A stretch of 64,000 bases of DNA from an uncultured Sphingomonadaceae bacterium (GCA_938050045.1 CALLJS010000001.1:1-64000), one strand, 5' to 3'; shown: positions 18,894 through 27,899, counted from the stretch's first letter. Translations and numbers: made by a program. The notes: generated by a model from the sequence alone, not told the origin.

Positions 18894-19558
18894 TGCAATA
18901 TTCCACCATCATATTTGATTTTGGCGGGGTGATAACATCATCGCCGTTCGAAGCGTTTAACCGTATGGAGCAGCAGCGCGGCATTCCCAAAGATAGCGTG
19001 CGGCGCATCAATAGCACCAACCCCGATGGCAATGCTTGGGCATTGTTTGAACGGGCCGAAATTGATGCGGCGCAATTTGATATGCTATTTGCTAATGAAG
19101 CAGCGATGCTGAATATTAACTTGCGCGGAAGTGATGTTTTGGCGTGCCTCGCTGGGGATATACGTCCCGCTATGGTGCATGCGCTGGATTTGCTCAAAGA
19201 TAAAGGTTTCACATTGGGCTGCATCACCAATAATATTCCCTCGGGTTCGGGCGGATTGAAAGGGTCTGGCATGGCGATTAGCGATGAAAAAGCCGCCGCC
19301 GTTTCTGACGTCATGGCCCGTTTTGACCATATTATCGAAAGCAGCAAAGCAGGGATTAGAAAGCCCGATCCGCGCATCTATCGGATGAGCTGCGAGGCCT
19401 TATCGGTTGCACCAGAGCAATGTATTTATCTCGATGATTTGGGTATTAATTGCAAACCTGCGGCGGCACTTGGCATGGCAGCTATCAAAGTTACTAGCGG
19501 CGAACAAGCGCTTTCTGATCTTGCGGAATATCTGCAAATCCCTGAACTTATTGCTTAA
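18893..19558 (+). CDS. HAD-superfamily (subclass IA) hydrolase
   Basis: Phosphatase-like protein of 221 residues, related to the N-terminal domain of epoxide hydrolase. Motif I is FDFGGVITS with the nucleophile Asp, motif II is the Thr of ITNN, motif III is the Lys of GIRKPDPRIY and motif IV is YLDDLGIN. It is translationally coupled to the SMP-30 gene by a one-base overlap, so the two likely act in one catabolic step series; the substrate is unknown. Confidence 0.9.
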   Translation: MQYSTIIFDFGGVITSSPFEAFNRMEQQRGIPKDSVRRINSTNPDGNAWALFERAEIDAAQFDMLFANEAAMLNINLRGSDVLACLAGDIRPAMVHALDLLKDKGFTLGCITNNIPSGSGGLKGSGMAISDEKAAAVSDVMARFDHIIESSKAGIRKPDPRIYRMSCEALSVAPEQCIYLDDLGINCKPAAALGMAAIKVTSGEQALSDLAEYLQIPELIA

Positions 19559-19610
19559 CCACCACCCTATTTTCCAATATTATTATATCCAACATTAGAA
19601 AGTCAAAACC

Positions 19611-20246
19611 ATGACCATCACTTTGCACCATCTTCGTTTTTCACGCTCTACTCGGATCATCTGGCTGATGGAAGAATTGGGCGCGGACTATAAGATTGTT
19701 GAGCATCACCGCGATGAACAAACCAACCGTTCGCAAGAAGATATGTTCGCGCTGCACCCCATTGCCAAAGCACCCGCGATAGAGGTGGATGGCCGTATCA
19801 TGATTGAATCGGGCGCAATCATAGAATATTTATGCGAAATGAATGACGGTGAATTGGCGGTCAATACGGGTGAAAAAGACCGTAGTGCTTATTTGGAATG
19901 GTTGCATTTTGCCGAGGGTACGGTGGCGATGCCGATGTTGATGACATTGCTGGGGCCGCGTTTTGGGGGGCTTGAAAATCTACCCATTATGAAAGGCTTT
20001 ATCGATGGCGAAGTTGGCAAATTGCTCGATTATATCGATGGCCATATGGAGGGCCGCGAATTTCTGGTGGGTGATGCGATTACGGGCGCGGACATCAATA
20101 TGGAATATTTGCTAGAGCTGGGTAATTTGGTTGGTTTGCTCAATGATCGTGCGCACGCCAAAGCCTATTTGACGCGCTTAATGACGCGCGATGCTTATAT
20201 AAAAGCGATTGAAATCGGCGGCCCATTGACGCCAGCAGGACGATAG
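19611..20246 (+). CDS. Glutathione S-transferase
   Basis: Full-length cytosolic GST of 211 residues. The thioredoxin-fold N-terminal domain starts MTITLHHLRFSRSTRIIWLMEE, with RSTR as candidate activating serine, and contains HPIAKAPAIEVDG and the glutathione-binding ESGAIIEYL. The C-terminal helical domain includes FLVGDAITGADINMEYLLEL. A short spacer separates it from the HAD gene on the same strand. It is unrelated in sequence to the GST remnant 2 kb upstream. Confidence 0.93.
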   Translation: MTITLHHLRFSRSTRIIWLMEELGADYKIVEHHRDEQTNRSQEDMFALHPIAKAPAIEVDGRIMIESGAIIEYLCEMNDGELAVNTGEKDRSAYLEWLHFAEGTVAMPMLMTLLGPRFGGLENLPIMKGFIDGEVGKLLDYIDGHMEGREFLVGDAITGADINMEYLLELGNLVGLLNDRAHAKAYLTRLMTRDAYIKAIEIGGPLTPAGR

Positions 20247-20256
20247 CTTAGCAATT

Positions 20257-20724
20257 TCAACCTTCTGACATGCTGATAATTTCTCTCCATTCATCCAGGC
20301 TCACCGCGCTGACGGATAGGCGCGATTGCCGCACCAATGGCATATCGGCAAGTTTGGGATTGGCCTTAATAGCTTTTAAGGTGACGGGCTGAGAAAGCTT
20401 GCGCACGGGTTTGAAATTCACCGCGACAAATTTGCCTTTGGGGTCGGTGGGGTCGATATAATGCTCTTTGGTGACTTTGGCGATACCAACAATCTCTAGC
20501 CCAATTTGGCTGTGATAGAAAAAAGCTTGATCGCCGATTTGCATGGCGCGCATATTTTTCGCCGCTGCATGGTTGCGCACGCCATCCCACATACCCAAAT
20601 TTTCATCGGGGTTCTCATCGGGGTTTTCATCGGGGCCTTCATGCGGTTTTTTTGACTCATGCTCTGCAATAAGATTATCCCAGCCATAGGCATTGGGTTC
20701 AGATTTTATCAGCCAATATTGCAT
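20257..20724 (-). CDS. EVE-domain protein
   Basis: PUA-like EVE domain of 155 residues, a family that recognises modified bases or RNA. MQYWLIKSEPNAYGWDNLI, MWDGVRNHAAAKNMRAMQIG and the DQAFFYHSQIG strand are diagnostic. The usual short loop between the first helix and WDGVRN is expanded by a 12-bp tandem duplication encoding repeated NPDE units. The 3' end faces the GST gene 10 nt away. The function in this organism is not evident. Confidence 0.9.
   Translation of the reverse strand: MQYWLIKSEPNAYGWDNLIAEHESKKPHEGPDENPDENPDENLGMWDGVRNHAAAKNMRAMQIGDQAFFYHSQIGLEIVGIAKVTKEHYIDPTDPKGKFVAVNFKPVRKLSQPVTLKAIKANPKLADMPLVRQSRLSVSAVSLDEWREIISMSEG
20600..20635. repeat. Three 12-bp tandem units inside the EVE gene
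   Basis: The unit TTTTCATCGGGG occurs three times with one changed base in the middle copy. It encodes repeated Pro-Asp-Glu-Asn on the minus strand, in a surface loop, and keeps the frame. Confidence 0.9.
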
Positions 20725-20766
20725 CGCAATCGCTCCTTAGCCTTCGCATAAATTCCCAATTCTATG

Positions 20767-20814
20767 AACCCAGAGTCTTATAAACCCAGAGTCTTATAAA
20801 CCCAGAGTCACATA
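20767..20814. repeat. Three 16-bp tandem units at the folM 3' end
   Basis: The unit AACCCAGAGTCTTATA is repeated twice exactly and a third time as AACCCAGAGTCACATA. The third unit contains the stop codon and last codon of the folM-like gene, so the array lies just behind that gene and before the EVE gene start. It looks like replication slippage. Confidence 0.92.
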
Positions 20815-21578
20815 AATTCAAAATCTCTGGCATAGCTATTGAGATGCGCCCCGCCATCGACATAAAGTATCTGCCCCGTCACCGCCTGCGCCTTGATAAG
20901 ATATAATATGCTTTGCGCAATATCATCGGCGGTTGAATTGCGTTTCAGCGGCATAGAATCGGCAATGCGCTGCTCATGCTCGACAGAAAAATCATCGGGA
21001 GCCAGCGTGAAACCAGGGGCTATTCCATTGATACGGGCGCGTTTGCCATAGGCGATAGCTTGGGTACGAATGGATTGCGCCAATGCTTGTTTGGAGAGCG
21101 TATAGCTGATTTGATCGCGATTGGGATTGCGGATTCGTTGGTCGAGAATTTGGATGATGATGGGTTGATTATCCTGCTGATGCTCAATCATGGCTTTGGT
21201 CAGCATCACTGGCGCGCTAAAATTAACCGCCATATGTTTATTGAGCATGGCGCTGTTCATAGTATCGGCATCATCATATTCAAATATGGATGCATTATTA
21301 ATCAATATATCGGGCGCGCGGCCAAAATATCCTATCACCGCTTTTAGCAATATGTCTGCGGCTTCATCTTGGCGCAGATCAGCAGTAAAACCGTGCCAAT
21401 CGACAGCTTTATGGTCGAGCGTTTTTTGCAGCAATATGTCAGGAATAACATCGCTATTGCCATGCAGAGCTAGGCTATACCCTGCCCGCGCTAAATGCGC
21501 CGCTATGATTGCGCCAATGCGCCGACATCCGCCTGTAATTAGGGCTAATGGCGCGTCTTTGGCGGGCGTATCGATCAT
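20808..21578 (-). CDS. folM: SDR oxidoreductase, FolM/pteridine reductase-like
   Basis: Short-chain dehydrogenase of 256 residues. The cofactor loop is TGGCRRIGAIIA, the NNAS motif is LINNASIF and the catalytic pair lies in ISYTLSKQAL (Tyr and Lys). The segment QILDQRIRNPNRDQ before the Tyr is typical of dihydromonapterin/pteridine reductases. It overlaps folB by four bases (ATGA), which supports a role in reduced pterin supply. The exact substrate is inferred from context only. Confidence 0.82.
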   Translation of the reverse strand: MIDTPAKDAPLALITGGCRRIGAIIAAHLARAGYSLALHGNSDVIPDILLQKTLDHKAVDWHGFTADLRQDEAADILLKAVIGYFGRAPDILINNASIFEYDDADTMNSAMLNKHMAVNFSAPVMLTKAMIEHQQDNQPIIIQILDQRIRNPNRDQISYTLSKQALAQSIRTQAIAYGKRARINGIAPGFTLAPDDFSVEHEQRIADSMPLKRNSTADDIAQSILYLIKAQAVTGQILYVDGGAHLNSYARDFEFM

Positions 21579-21943
21579 TTGCGACCGCGCGTTATAGTGA
21601 TGCCAATCGCTTCGCCCTCTTCGGCGATCGCCAGTTTGACGATTTTGATGGTAATTTTGGAAACGCGCTGATCGCCTGAAAATATTGTATTGATGATATG
21701 ATCGGCAACCGCCTCTATCAATGTGAAATGCACATCTTTGGGAAGGCCCGTCACCGCGTCTTTTAAGTCCATATAATTTTTGGAAGCATCGAGCGGCGTT
21801 GTGGGTGCATAATGATCGGCCATTTCCAAATCGGCGCTGATTGAAATGCGCAATGGCTGCGGTAAATGGGTCTCTTGGCTATATATACCCGTTAAAACAT
21901 TAACCTCTAAATCATGCATTTCAAGGGTTAAACTATCTGTCAT
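21575..21943 (-). CDS. folB: Dihydroneopterin aldolase
   Basis: Folate pathway enzyme converting dihydroneopterin to hydroxymethyl-dihydropterin and glycolaldehyde. The 122-residue frame has the family pattern LEVNVLTGIYSQETHLPQPL near the start, YMDLKDAVTGL and FTLIEAVADHI with the substrate-binding Glu. The start MTDSLTLEMHDL was preferred to one seven codons upstream. The stop overlaps the folM start, and the methyltransferase gene follows about 50 nt upstream on the same strand. Confidence 0.92.
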   Translation of the reverse strand: MTDSLTLEMHDLEVNVLTGIYSQETHLPQPLRISISADLEMADHYAPTTPLDASKNYMDLKDAVTGLPKDVHFTLIEAVADHIINTIFSGDQRVSKITIKIVKLAIAEEGEAIGITITRGRK

Positions 21944-21993
21944 TTCATTCCTATCATGGGCCAAAATATGGCTGTCAGAGCCGTATAATTGGA

Positions 21994-22845
21994 CTATTTA
22001 GACCATCGGGCAAATATGGCAGTGGGTAATAAATGGCCGCGTGCTTCTTCTTTAACGGCTAGTTCGCCAAATTCAACTTTTCCACCTAAATCTGCAAAAT
22101 AGCTGTACACCAAATTACCAATGGCCATGGCGGACATGCGCACCGCATAGACGGTGAGGAATAGAAATTGGGAATCGTCATCCAATAATGTGCGGCAATT
22201 AGAAATCAGCTCTGGCAAATCCTCCTCGAGCCGCCAAACCTCGCCATCGGGGCCGCGTCCATATTTGGGAGGGTCGAGCAATATGCCATCATAGCGGCGC
22301 CCGCGCCTGACTTCGCGGGCGGTAAATTTGCCCGCATCATCAATAATCCAGCGTATCGGCCGATCGGTCATTGCAGATAGCGCAGCATTGTCGCGGGCTT
22401 TGGCAACGGACTTTTTTGACGCATCAACATGCACCACTTTGCTGCCTGCTTGGCTGAGTGCAAGGCTACCAACGCCCGTATAACCGAATAGATTCATACA
22501 TTCGGCTTCGTTCATACCAGCAATTCTCTCGCCCATCCAGCGCCACACGGGGTCCATATCGGGAAAAAATCCCAAATGCCGAAAAGGGGTGCATTCTGCT
22601 GTGAAATGCACATCATTCCATTGGAGTAGCCAGCCGCGAATAATATCGCCCTCATAATGCCAGCGTCCACCACCATCAGCATCCGCAGCGGGAATAAATT
22701 CGGCATCAGCCGGCCAATCATCACGCGCAGGTTCCCACATAGCTTGAGGCTCTGGGCGGATGAAATGATATTGCCCATAGCGTTCATATTTGCGGCCATT
22801 GCCGCTGTCGATTAATGTATAATCGGCGCGCGGTTCGCTTATCAT
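21994..22845 (-). CDS. Class I SAM-dependent RNA methyltransferase, RlmI-like
   Basis: Catalytic domain of the rRNA large-subunit cytosine methyltransferase type, without the N-terminal PUA domain. LFGYTGVGSLALSQAGSKVVHVD is the SAM-binding motif and ILLDPPKYGRGPDGEVW carries the DPPKYGRG catalytic motif. The protein is about 283 residues from MISEPRADY. Another ATG (22878) lies inside the end of thrC and would add 11 residues. The target is not known; it is likely rRNA by family. Confidence 0.8.
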   Translation of the reverse strand: MISEPRADYTLIDSGNGRKYERYGQYHFIRPEPQAMWEPARDDWPADAEFIPAADADGGGRWHYEGDIIRGWLLQWNDVHFTAECTPFRHLGFFPDMDPVWRWMGERIAGMNEAECMNLFGYTGVGSLALSQAGSKVVHVDASKKSVAKARDNAALSAMTDRPIRWIIDDAGKFTAREVRRGRRYDGILLDPPKYGRGPDGEVWRLEEDLPELISNCRTLLDDDSQFLFLTVYAVRMSAMAIGNLVYSYFADLGGKVEFGELAVKEEARGHLLPTAIFARWSK

Positions 22846-22864
22846 AGTGGTGAAAAGGGGTGGG

Positions 22865-24265
22865 TTATTTTTGGCCATTATGTGCATTGTTGACAATAAA
22901 TTGGGACACGCTCTCATAATCACCGGGAAGCACATCATACCGTTCTTTGCGTTCAAACAAATTACCAAGGCGCGCAGGCAATGCTGGGCGTTGGCCCGTT
23001 GCTTGTTCGACAATATCACGAAATTTAGCAGGATGTGCCGTTGCCAGCGTCACCATAGCTATGTTGGATGGTAATTTTTGCTGCTGCGCTGCTTGCAGGC
23101 CGATTGCGGTGTGCGGATCGATAATCATATCATAATTTTGATGCGTCATATTCATGGTGCGGGCCATTTCATTTTCATCGATACGAGCAGCTTTGAAGAT
23201 GGATGCATTGCGGCGCAAATCGCTGCTCAACACCATTTTGCCCATTTGTTCAAACCATTTCATCCGCGCGCCTGTCGTGCTGCCATCGCGGCCTTCTAAG
23301 TCGAATAAGAGCCTCTCAAAATTGCTCGATACTTGAATATCCATCGACGGCGATGCCGTTGGAAAAACAGTACCGACCGAATAATCACCCTTGTTGAGCG
23401 CGCGAAACAAAATATCATTCACATTTGTGGCGACGACCAAACGCTCAATCGGCAATCCCATTTGCGCCGCGACATAGCCCGCAAATATATCGCCAAAATT
23501 ACCCGTGGGAACAGAAAATGCCACCGGTTTTTGCGGCCCACCCAATTGCAAAGCGGCATAGAAATAATAGACAATTTGCGCCATTAAGCGCGCCCAATTA
23601 ATCGAATTTACCGCAGATAATTGCAGCGGCCCGTTAATCTCGCTGTCGGAAAACATACGCTTGACCATGGCTTGTGCATCATCAAAGCTGCCTTCGATAG
23701 CGATGTTGCGTACATTGGGGGCAAGGATGGTGGTCATTTGACGGCGCTGTACATCGGATATGCGGCCATGCGGATGCAGCATGAAAATCTCTACATTTTC
23801 GCGTCCCGCAATGGCATCAATAGCTGCTGATCCCGTATCGCCCGATGTGGCACCGACAATGGTCAGGCTTTTGTCGCTACCGCTTAGGAATTTTTCGAAT
23901 AAATGACCCACCAATTGCAAGGCTATATCTTTGAATGCCAATGTTGGGCCGTGGAATAATTCTAATATCCATTGCTGCTGATCTAATTGCACTAATGGCG
24001 TCACACCTTTATGAGAAAAGCTCCCATAAGCTGCTTCGCATAGTGCCAAAATTTCATCATGGCTGAGGCTACCCGCGACAAAGGGCGTCATGATTTTGGC
24101 GGCTAATTGCGCATAGGGCAGGCCGCGCATTGCGGTAATGTCATCCAATGAAAAACGCGGCCAATGTTCGGGGACGAACAAACCGCCATCAGGGGCTAGG
24201 CCGGTTAGCGTTACATCTGCAAAGCCCATTGCAGGGCTATTTCCACGGGTGCTAATATATTCCAT
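22865..24265 (-). CDS. thrC: Threonine synthase
   Basis: PLP enzyme converting O-phosphohomoserine to threonine. The cofactor lysine is Lys112 in HGPTLAFKDIALQ and the phosphate loop is GATSGDTGSAAIDA. N-terminal MEYISTRGNSPAMGFADV is the family opening. At 466 residues it matches the long Gram-negative form. The methyltransferase gene begins immediately downstream. In sphingomonads thrC often lies near the cytochrome oxidase genes, but here it is 13 kb away. Confidence 0.97.
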   Translation of the reverse strand: MEYISTRGNSPAMGFADVTLTGLAPDGGLFVPEHWPRFSLDDITAMRGLPYAQLAAKIMTPFVAGSLSHDEILALCEAAYGSFSHKGVTPLVQLDQQQWILELFHGPTLAFKDIALQLVGHLFEKFLSGSDKSLTIVGATSGDTGSAAIDAIAGRENVEIFMLHPHGRISDVQRRQMTTILAPNVRNIAIEGSFDDAQAMVKRMFSDSEINGPLQLSAVNSINWARLMAQIVYYFYAALQLGGPQKPVAFSVPTGNFGDIFAGYVAAQMGLPIERLVVATNVNDILFRALNKGDYSVGTVFPTASPSMDIQVSSNFERLLFDLEGRDGSTTGARMKWFEQMGKMVLSSDLRRNASIFKAARIDENEMARTMNMTHQNYDMIIDPHTAIGLQAAQQQKLPSNIAMVTLATAHPAKFRDIVEQATGQRPALPARLGNLFERKERYDVLPGDYESVSQFIVNNAHNGQK

Positions 24266-24338
24266 GCAAAGCGGTTAGCGATATGCGAACATAATCGCAA
24301 GTTTTGAGTGATTACAGGGGATAATTATAGACGAATTT

Positions 24339-24742
24339 TTACTTACTATTGCCTCTAACAAGAACTCCGATGGTACCAAGAGCACCAGCGCCTAGAAATA
24401 ATCCAGCCAGAAGATCTTTATCTAAATAGGCACAAATATCGCACAACCTAAAAGTAGCACTAGTGCGCCGAATCCGTAGCGTCTAGAATGACGCATATCA
24501 ATTATATCCGCATCGAGTGCTGACTTTTGGCACGTTTGATTATGAGATAAGTTTTCTTCGGCCATCGTCAATATTCTGTTCGCGCTACCTGGCAATATAT
24601 TGTCATATTCTGCAAGATGTTGTGGATGCGGGATTGGGCTGGGAAAACTTTCTTCATACAAGCTAGTCATCTGGGCAATGATTTGACCTTTTTGTTCTTT
24701 GCCAACCAACGACCCTATGCGCTTAGCAATTTCTGGCTGCAT
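24339..24742 (-). pseudogene. DUF2335 small membrane protein, frameshifted near C-terminus
   Basis: The first 106 codons give the DUF2335 pattern: FPSPIPHPQHLAEYDNILPG then ANRILTMAEENLSHNQ, then one hydrophobic helix GALVLLLGCAIF before a premature stop. Reading on in the neighbouring frame continues the protein as CAYLDKDLLAGLFLGAGALG and then TIGVLVRGNSK with a stop. One missing T in a run of Ts (around 24427-24435) would explain it. DUF2335 proteins are small membrane proteins of unknown role, often on mobile or accessory DNA. The lesion could be real or a consensus error. Confidence 0.7.
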
Positions 24743-24776
24743 AAGACTTAGTTCATCTTTTTTATTATCGCTATTT

Positions 24777-24992
24777 TTACGTGATATTTTCTTTGGTGGT
24801 GTTGGCTATGTTTTCTTTCTCAGTTTCTAGAGATACCCTTAAGGCGTTACCTATTTGTTTCCAATTATTACTCAGACTACTGATGCAGCTTTTGGTACGG
24901 CGGAATAATATAGGCTTGAAAAATAATGCAGGTGCGCCAAAACCGTCTAAGAGTCCAACGAGGAATTCGTCGCTTTTAACAAATGACTTTAT
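24777..24992 (-). pseudogene. Start-less reading frame upstream of DUF2335 gene
   Basis: A 71-codon minus-strand frame reads KSFVKSDEFLVGLLDGFGAP, continues with FFKPILFRRTKSCISSLSNN and ends in TKENIT. It looks protein-like but has no ATG, GTG or TTG at its head; the first plausible codon is ATA where ATG would be expected, and an in-frame stop lies a few codons upstream. It ends 34 nt before the DUF2335 start, so both may have formed one operon. The product is unrecognised. The call is tentative. Confidence 0.4.
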
Positions 24993-25048
24993 ATGTAGGC
25001 AGTTTGATTAGCAAAACAAAAATTAAAATTTTGAATTTATGAAAGCAT

Positions 25049-25389
25049 TGTCACCCCAAATCGGCTTTGACGAAATCGGCGCATCGCTCACCGATCATGA
25101 TGCCCTTTTCATCTGAGCAAAACTGCCTTTGCGGTTTTGCGTTAAAAGATGAAATCACAAGGATTCCGAGCATCTTGAATGGCCAGTTTACTGTCACCCC
25201 AAATCGGCTTTGACGAAATCGGCGCATCGCTCACCGATCATGATGCCCTTTTCATCTGAGCAAAACTGCCTTTGTGGTTTTGCGTTAAAAGATGAAATCA
25301 CAAGGATTCCGAGCATCTTGAATGGCCAGTTTACTGTCACCCCAAATCGGCTTTGACGAAATCGGCGCATCGCTCACCGATCATGATGC
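25049..25389. repeat. 143-bp tandem repeat, 2.4 copies, duplicating the GMC gene 3' end
   Basis: Copies begin at 25051, 25194 and 25337. Each full copy holds the last 17 codons and stop of the GMC oxidoreductase gene (ATGATCGGTGAGCGATGCGC on the minus strand), then a 90-bp spacer. The third, partial copy is the real gene end. The spacer contains a strong nested hairpin: TTTCATCT/AGATGAAA outside and GCAAAACTGC/GCGGTTTTGC inside with a four-base loop (25107-25154). I see one base difference between the copies (GCGG versus GTGG), so the duplication is recent. Confidence 0.95.
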
Positions 25390-26932
25390 TCGGCGCATTG
25401 GTATTGCCGCTCACTATCTTGGGCATGATGCTAGCATCGGCAATGTAAAGACCGTCTAATCCCTTAAACTTTAGGCGCGGATCAACAACGGCATCATCAT
25501 CCGATCCCATGCGGCATGTGCCAACGGGGTGATAGACGGTGTCGGCTTTATCGCGGATTAATTGGTCGAGCGCATCATCATCGTGCAGCGGCGTATCATA
25601 GCGATCTTTTAGGCCAAAATCGGCTAAGGGGCTGGTTTCGGCAAAGCGGTGGATTTGCCGAACGCCTGCGCGCATAGTCACCATATCGCGCTCATCATCG
25701 AGGAAATTTGGGTCAATACGCGGCGGCGCGGCGGCATCATTTTCATAGAGGGCTACGCTGCCCATGCTATAGGGGCGCAACACGCAACTATGGATGCTCA
25801 GACCATGGCCTTTGGGCCGTTCTTTGCCATGATTTTCGAGCGGCCCAGGGACAAAGTGAAATTGCGTATCGGGGGCAGGTAAATCGGGCGTTGATGACCA
25901 AAAACCGCCCGCTTCGGCATAGGGAGTGGTCATGATTCCTGTACGCTGGAGGCGATGCTCGATAATAGATTTGAGCATTTTGAAATTCGCGCCGATGCTA
26001 TCGCCAATCAGATCGCGCGATGGCGATACCCAGCCGCCAACATAATCAATATGGTCTTGCAGATTTTGTCCAACTTCTGATTTCTCACACAGTATTTCAA
26101 TGCCATGCGGTTTAATATCGTTGGTGCGACCAATGCCCGATAATTGTAATATTTGCGGCGATCCAAATGCCCCTGCCGATAATATGACAGCCCCGCGTGC
26201 TGTGATAATTTCGGATGATTTGCCTTTGCGTATTTGCACGCCCGTAACGCGGCCTTCGTCAATGATTAATTTTTCAACCAAGACTTTGGTGCGCACATCG
26301 ATATTATCTTGGTGTTTTACAGGGTCGATATAGGCGCGCGCTGCTGACCAACGTTCCCCAGCTTTTTGGGTGACTTGGAACATGCCAATGCCTTCTTGTT
26401 CGCCGCCATTAAAATCATCGGTGATTTTGAGTTGAAGATTGCGGGCCGCTTCGATAAAGGCCGTGCTTGATGGGTTGGCATATTTTTGATCCATCACATT
26501 CAGCGGGCCGTCTGTACCATGGTGATCGCCGCTTATACGCTCATTGCCCTCTGATCGGATGAAATAGGGCAATACATCAGCATAAGACCAGCCCGCACAG
26601 CCCATATCGGCCCAATTGTCATAATCCCATTTATTGCCGCGAATATAGACCATAGCATTAATGGCGCTTGATCCGCCCATGCCGCGCCCGCGCGGTTGAT
26701 AGCCTGTGCGGCCATTCAGCCCTTTCATTGGGACAGTATCAAATTTATAATTGCCGCTGTCAGGAATGAAAGGAAATAAGCCAGGCGTGGTATAGACAAA
26801 ACCATTATTTTTGCCGCCCGCTTCGAGCAGACAAATGGTCTTGCTGCCATCTTTGGCGAGGCGACCAGCAGCAGCGCTGCCGCCCGATCCGCCGCCGATT
26901 ACGATGATGTCATAGACGCTATGATGGGCCAT
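25337..26932 (-). CDS. GMC-family FAD oxidoreductase (choline dehydrogenase-like)
   Basis: Flavoprotein alcohol dehydrogenase of about 531 residues. The dinucleotide fold is IIVIGGGSGGSAAAGRLAKD. GMC signature 1 is RGRGMGGSSAINAMVYIRG and the C-terminal catalytic motifs are DTVYHPVGTCRMG and GNTNAPSIMIGERCAD. The start MAHHSVYD overlaps the end of the sterol desaturase-like gene by 14 nt. Family members oxidise choline, long-chain or terpenoid alcohols; the substrate is unclear. Its last 17 codons are repeated in tandem downstream. Confidence 0.93.
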   Translation of the reverse strand: MAHHSVYDIIVIGGGSGGSAAAGRLAKDGSKTICLLEAGGKNNGFVYTTPGLFPFIPDSGNYKFDTVPMKGLNGRTGYQPRGRGMGGSSAINAMVYIRGNKWDYDNWADMGCAGWSYADVLPYFIRSEGNERISGDHHGTDGPLNVMDQKYANPSSTAFIEAARNLQLKITDDFNGGEQEGIGMFQVTQKAGERWSAARAYIDPVKHQDNIDVRTKVLVEKLIIDEGRVTGVQIRKGKSSEIITARGAVILSAGAFGSPQILQLSGIGRTNDIKPHGIEILCEKSEVGQNLQDHIDYVGGWVSPSRDLIGDSIGANFKMLKSIIEHRLQRTGIMTTPYAEAGGFWSSTPDLPAPDTQFHFVPGPLENHGKERPKGHGLSIHSCVLRPYSMGSVALYENDAAAPPRIDPNFLDDERDMVTMRAGVRQIHRFAETSPLADFGLKDRYDTPLHDDDALDQLIRDKADTVYHPVGTCRMGSDDDAVVDPRLKFKGLDGLYIADASIMPKIVSGNTNAPSIMIGERCADFVKADLG

Positions 26933-27848
26933 GGATATGTTCCTTTTGTTGTTCATGCCAGCGTTTTTTAAGGCTGCTGCTGGTATCGCGCGAACCATCG
27001 TGCGACCAACCTGGTTCGCGAATGCAATAATTTATTTTATCGCGCCAGCTAGGGGCGTTCCAAATGTCGCGGGCGATGCCGATCCATTCATGAAAAGCAA
27101 CCCAGATTAGATTATGCGTTTCGAGATTTTTGACGATACCATATTGGATTATTTCCTCTTTAGTTTCAGGCTCAAAAGTGCCAAACATCTTATCCCAAAT
27201 GATAAATACACCCGCATAATTGCGGTCCAAATAGCGCGCATTGGTGGCATGGTGTACGCGGTGATGGCTAGGCGTGTTCATAACCGCTTCAAACCAGCGC
27301 GGCATTTTATCTATGGCCTCGGTATGAATCCAATATTGATAGATAAGATTTATTCCACCAAGGAAAAAGACAAGGGCTGGTGGAAATCCGATTAATAATA
27401 ATGGCATCCGAAACATAAAACTAAGCGCAAAAAAGCCTGTCCATGTTTGGCGCAATGCGGTGCTTAAATTATAATGCTGGCTGGTGTGATGATTAACATG
27501 CGCTGCCCAAAACCACCGCACACGGTGGGCGCTGCGGTGGAAACAATAATAGGCTAAATCATCCAATATAAAGATGATCGGAATCAACCAAAACCCATTA
27601 CCCAATGTCAATTTTATATCCCAGATACGATATTCATAGACAAACCCTGCCAATGCAAAAATTGTTGATCCGAATATGATTCCCGCGATAACGCTGCCCG
27701 TTCCCATCGCCATGGATGTCACGGCATCTTTGGTTTCATAATTTATCCGTGCATTACGGCGCGAGCATAACCATTCGGCCATGATGGTGAGGGCGAAAAA
27801 TGGGATCGCCCACGTCGTTGGGGATGGTAAATTGTCCATCATTACCAA
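26919..27848 (-). CDS. Sterol desaturase/fatty acid hydroxylase family protein
   Basis: Membrane di-iron oxygenase of 309 residues. The histidine motifs are DDLAYYCFHRSAHRVRWFW, HVNHHTSQHYN and MNTPSHHRVHHATN. Four or more hydrophobic helices surround them. The substrate is probably a lipid or sterol-like compound. It overlaps the GMC oxidoreductase gene, so the two may act in sequence as hydroxylase then alcohol dehydrogenase; that is inference. An ATG three codons in (MDNLPSP) is an equally good start. Confidence 0.9.
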   Translation of the reverse strand: MVMMDNLPSPTTWAIPFFALTIMAEWLCSRRNARINYETKDAVTSMAMGTGSVIAGIIFGSTIFALAGFVYEYRIWDIKLTLGNGFWLIPIIFILDDLAYYCFHRSAHRVRWFWAAHVNHHTSQHYNLSTALRQTWTGFFALSFMFRMPLLLIGFPPALVFFLGGINLIYQYWIHTEAIDKMPRWFEAVMNTPSHHRVHHATNARYLDRNYAGVFIIWDKMFGTFEPETKEEIIQYGIVKNLETHNLIWVAFHEWIGIARDIWNAPSWRDKINYCIREPGWSHDGSRDTSSSLKKRWHEQQKEHIHGPS

Positions 27849-27899
27849 CTGACATAGATGTTAATGGCTGTCTAGTATGTTTAACTGGATGATTAAAAT

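Noticed and set aside
24781-25011. Plus-strand 76-codon frame
   Set aside because: The minus-strand frame in the same place looks far more protein-like; the plus frame is its shadow.
25049-25389. CRISPR array
   Set aside because: The period is 143 bp, nearly the whole unit is repeated, and one copy is the end of a coding gene; there are no unique spacers and no cas genes.
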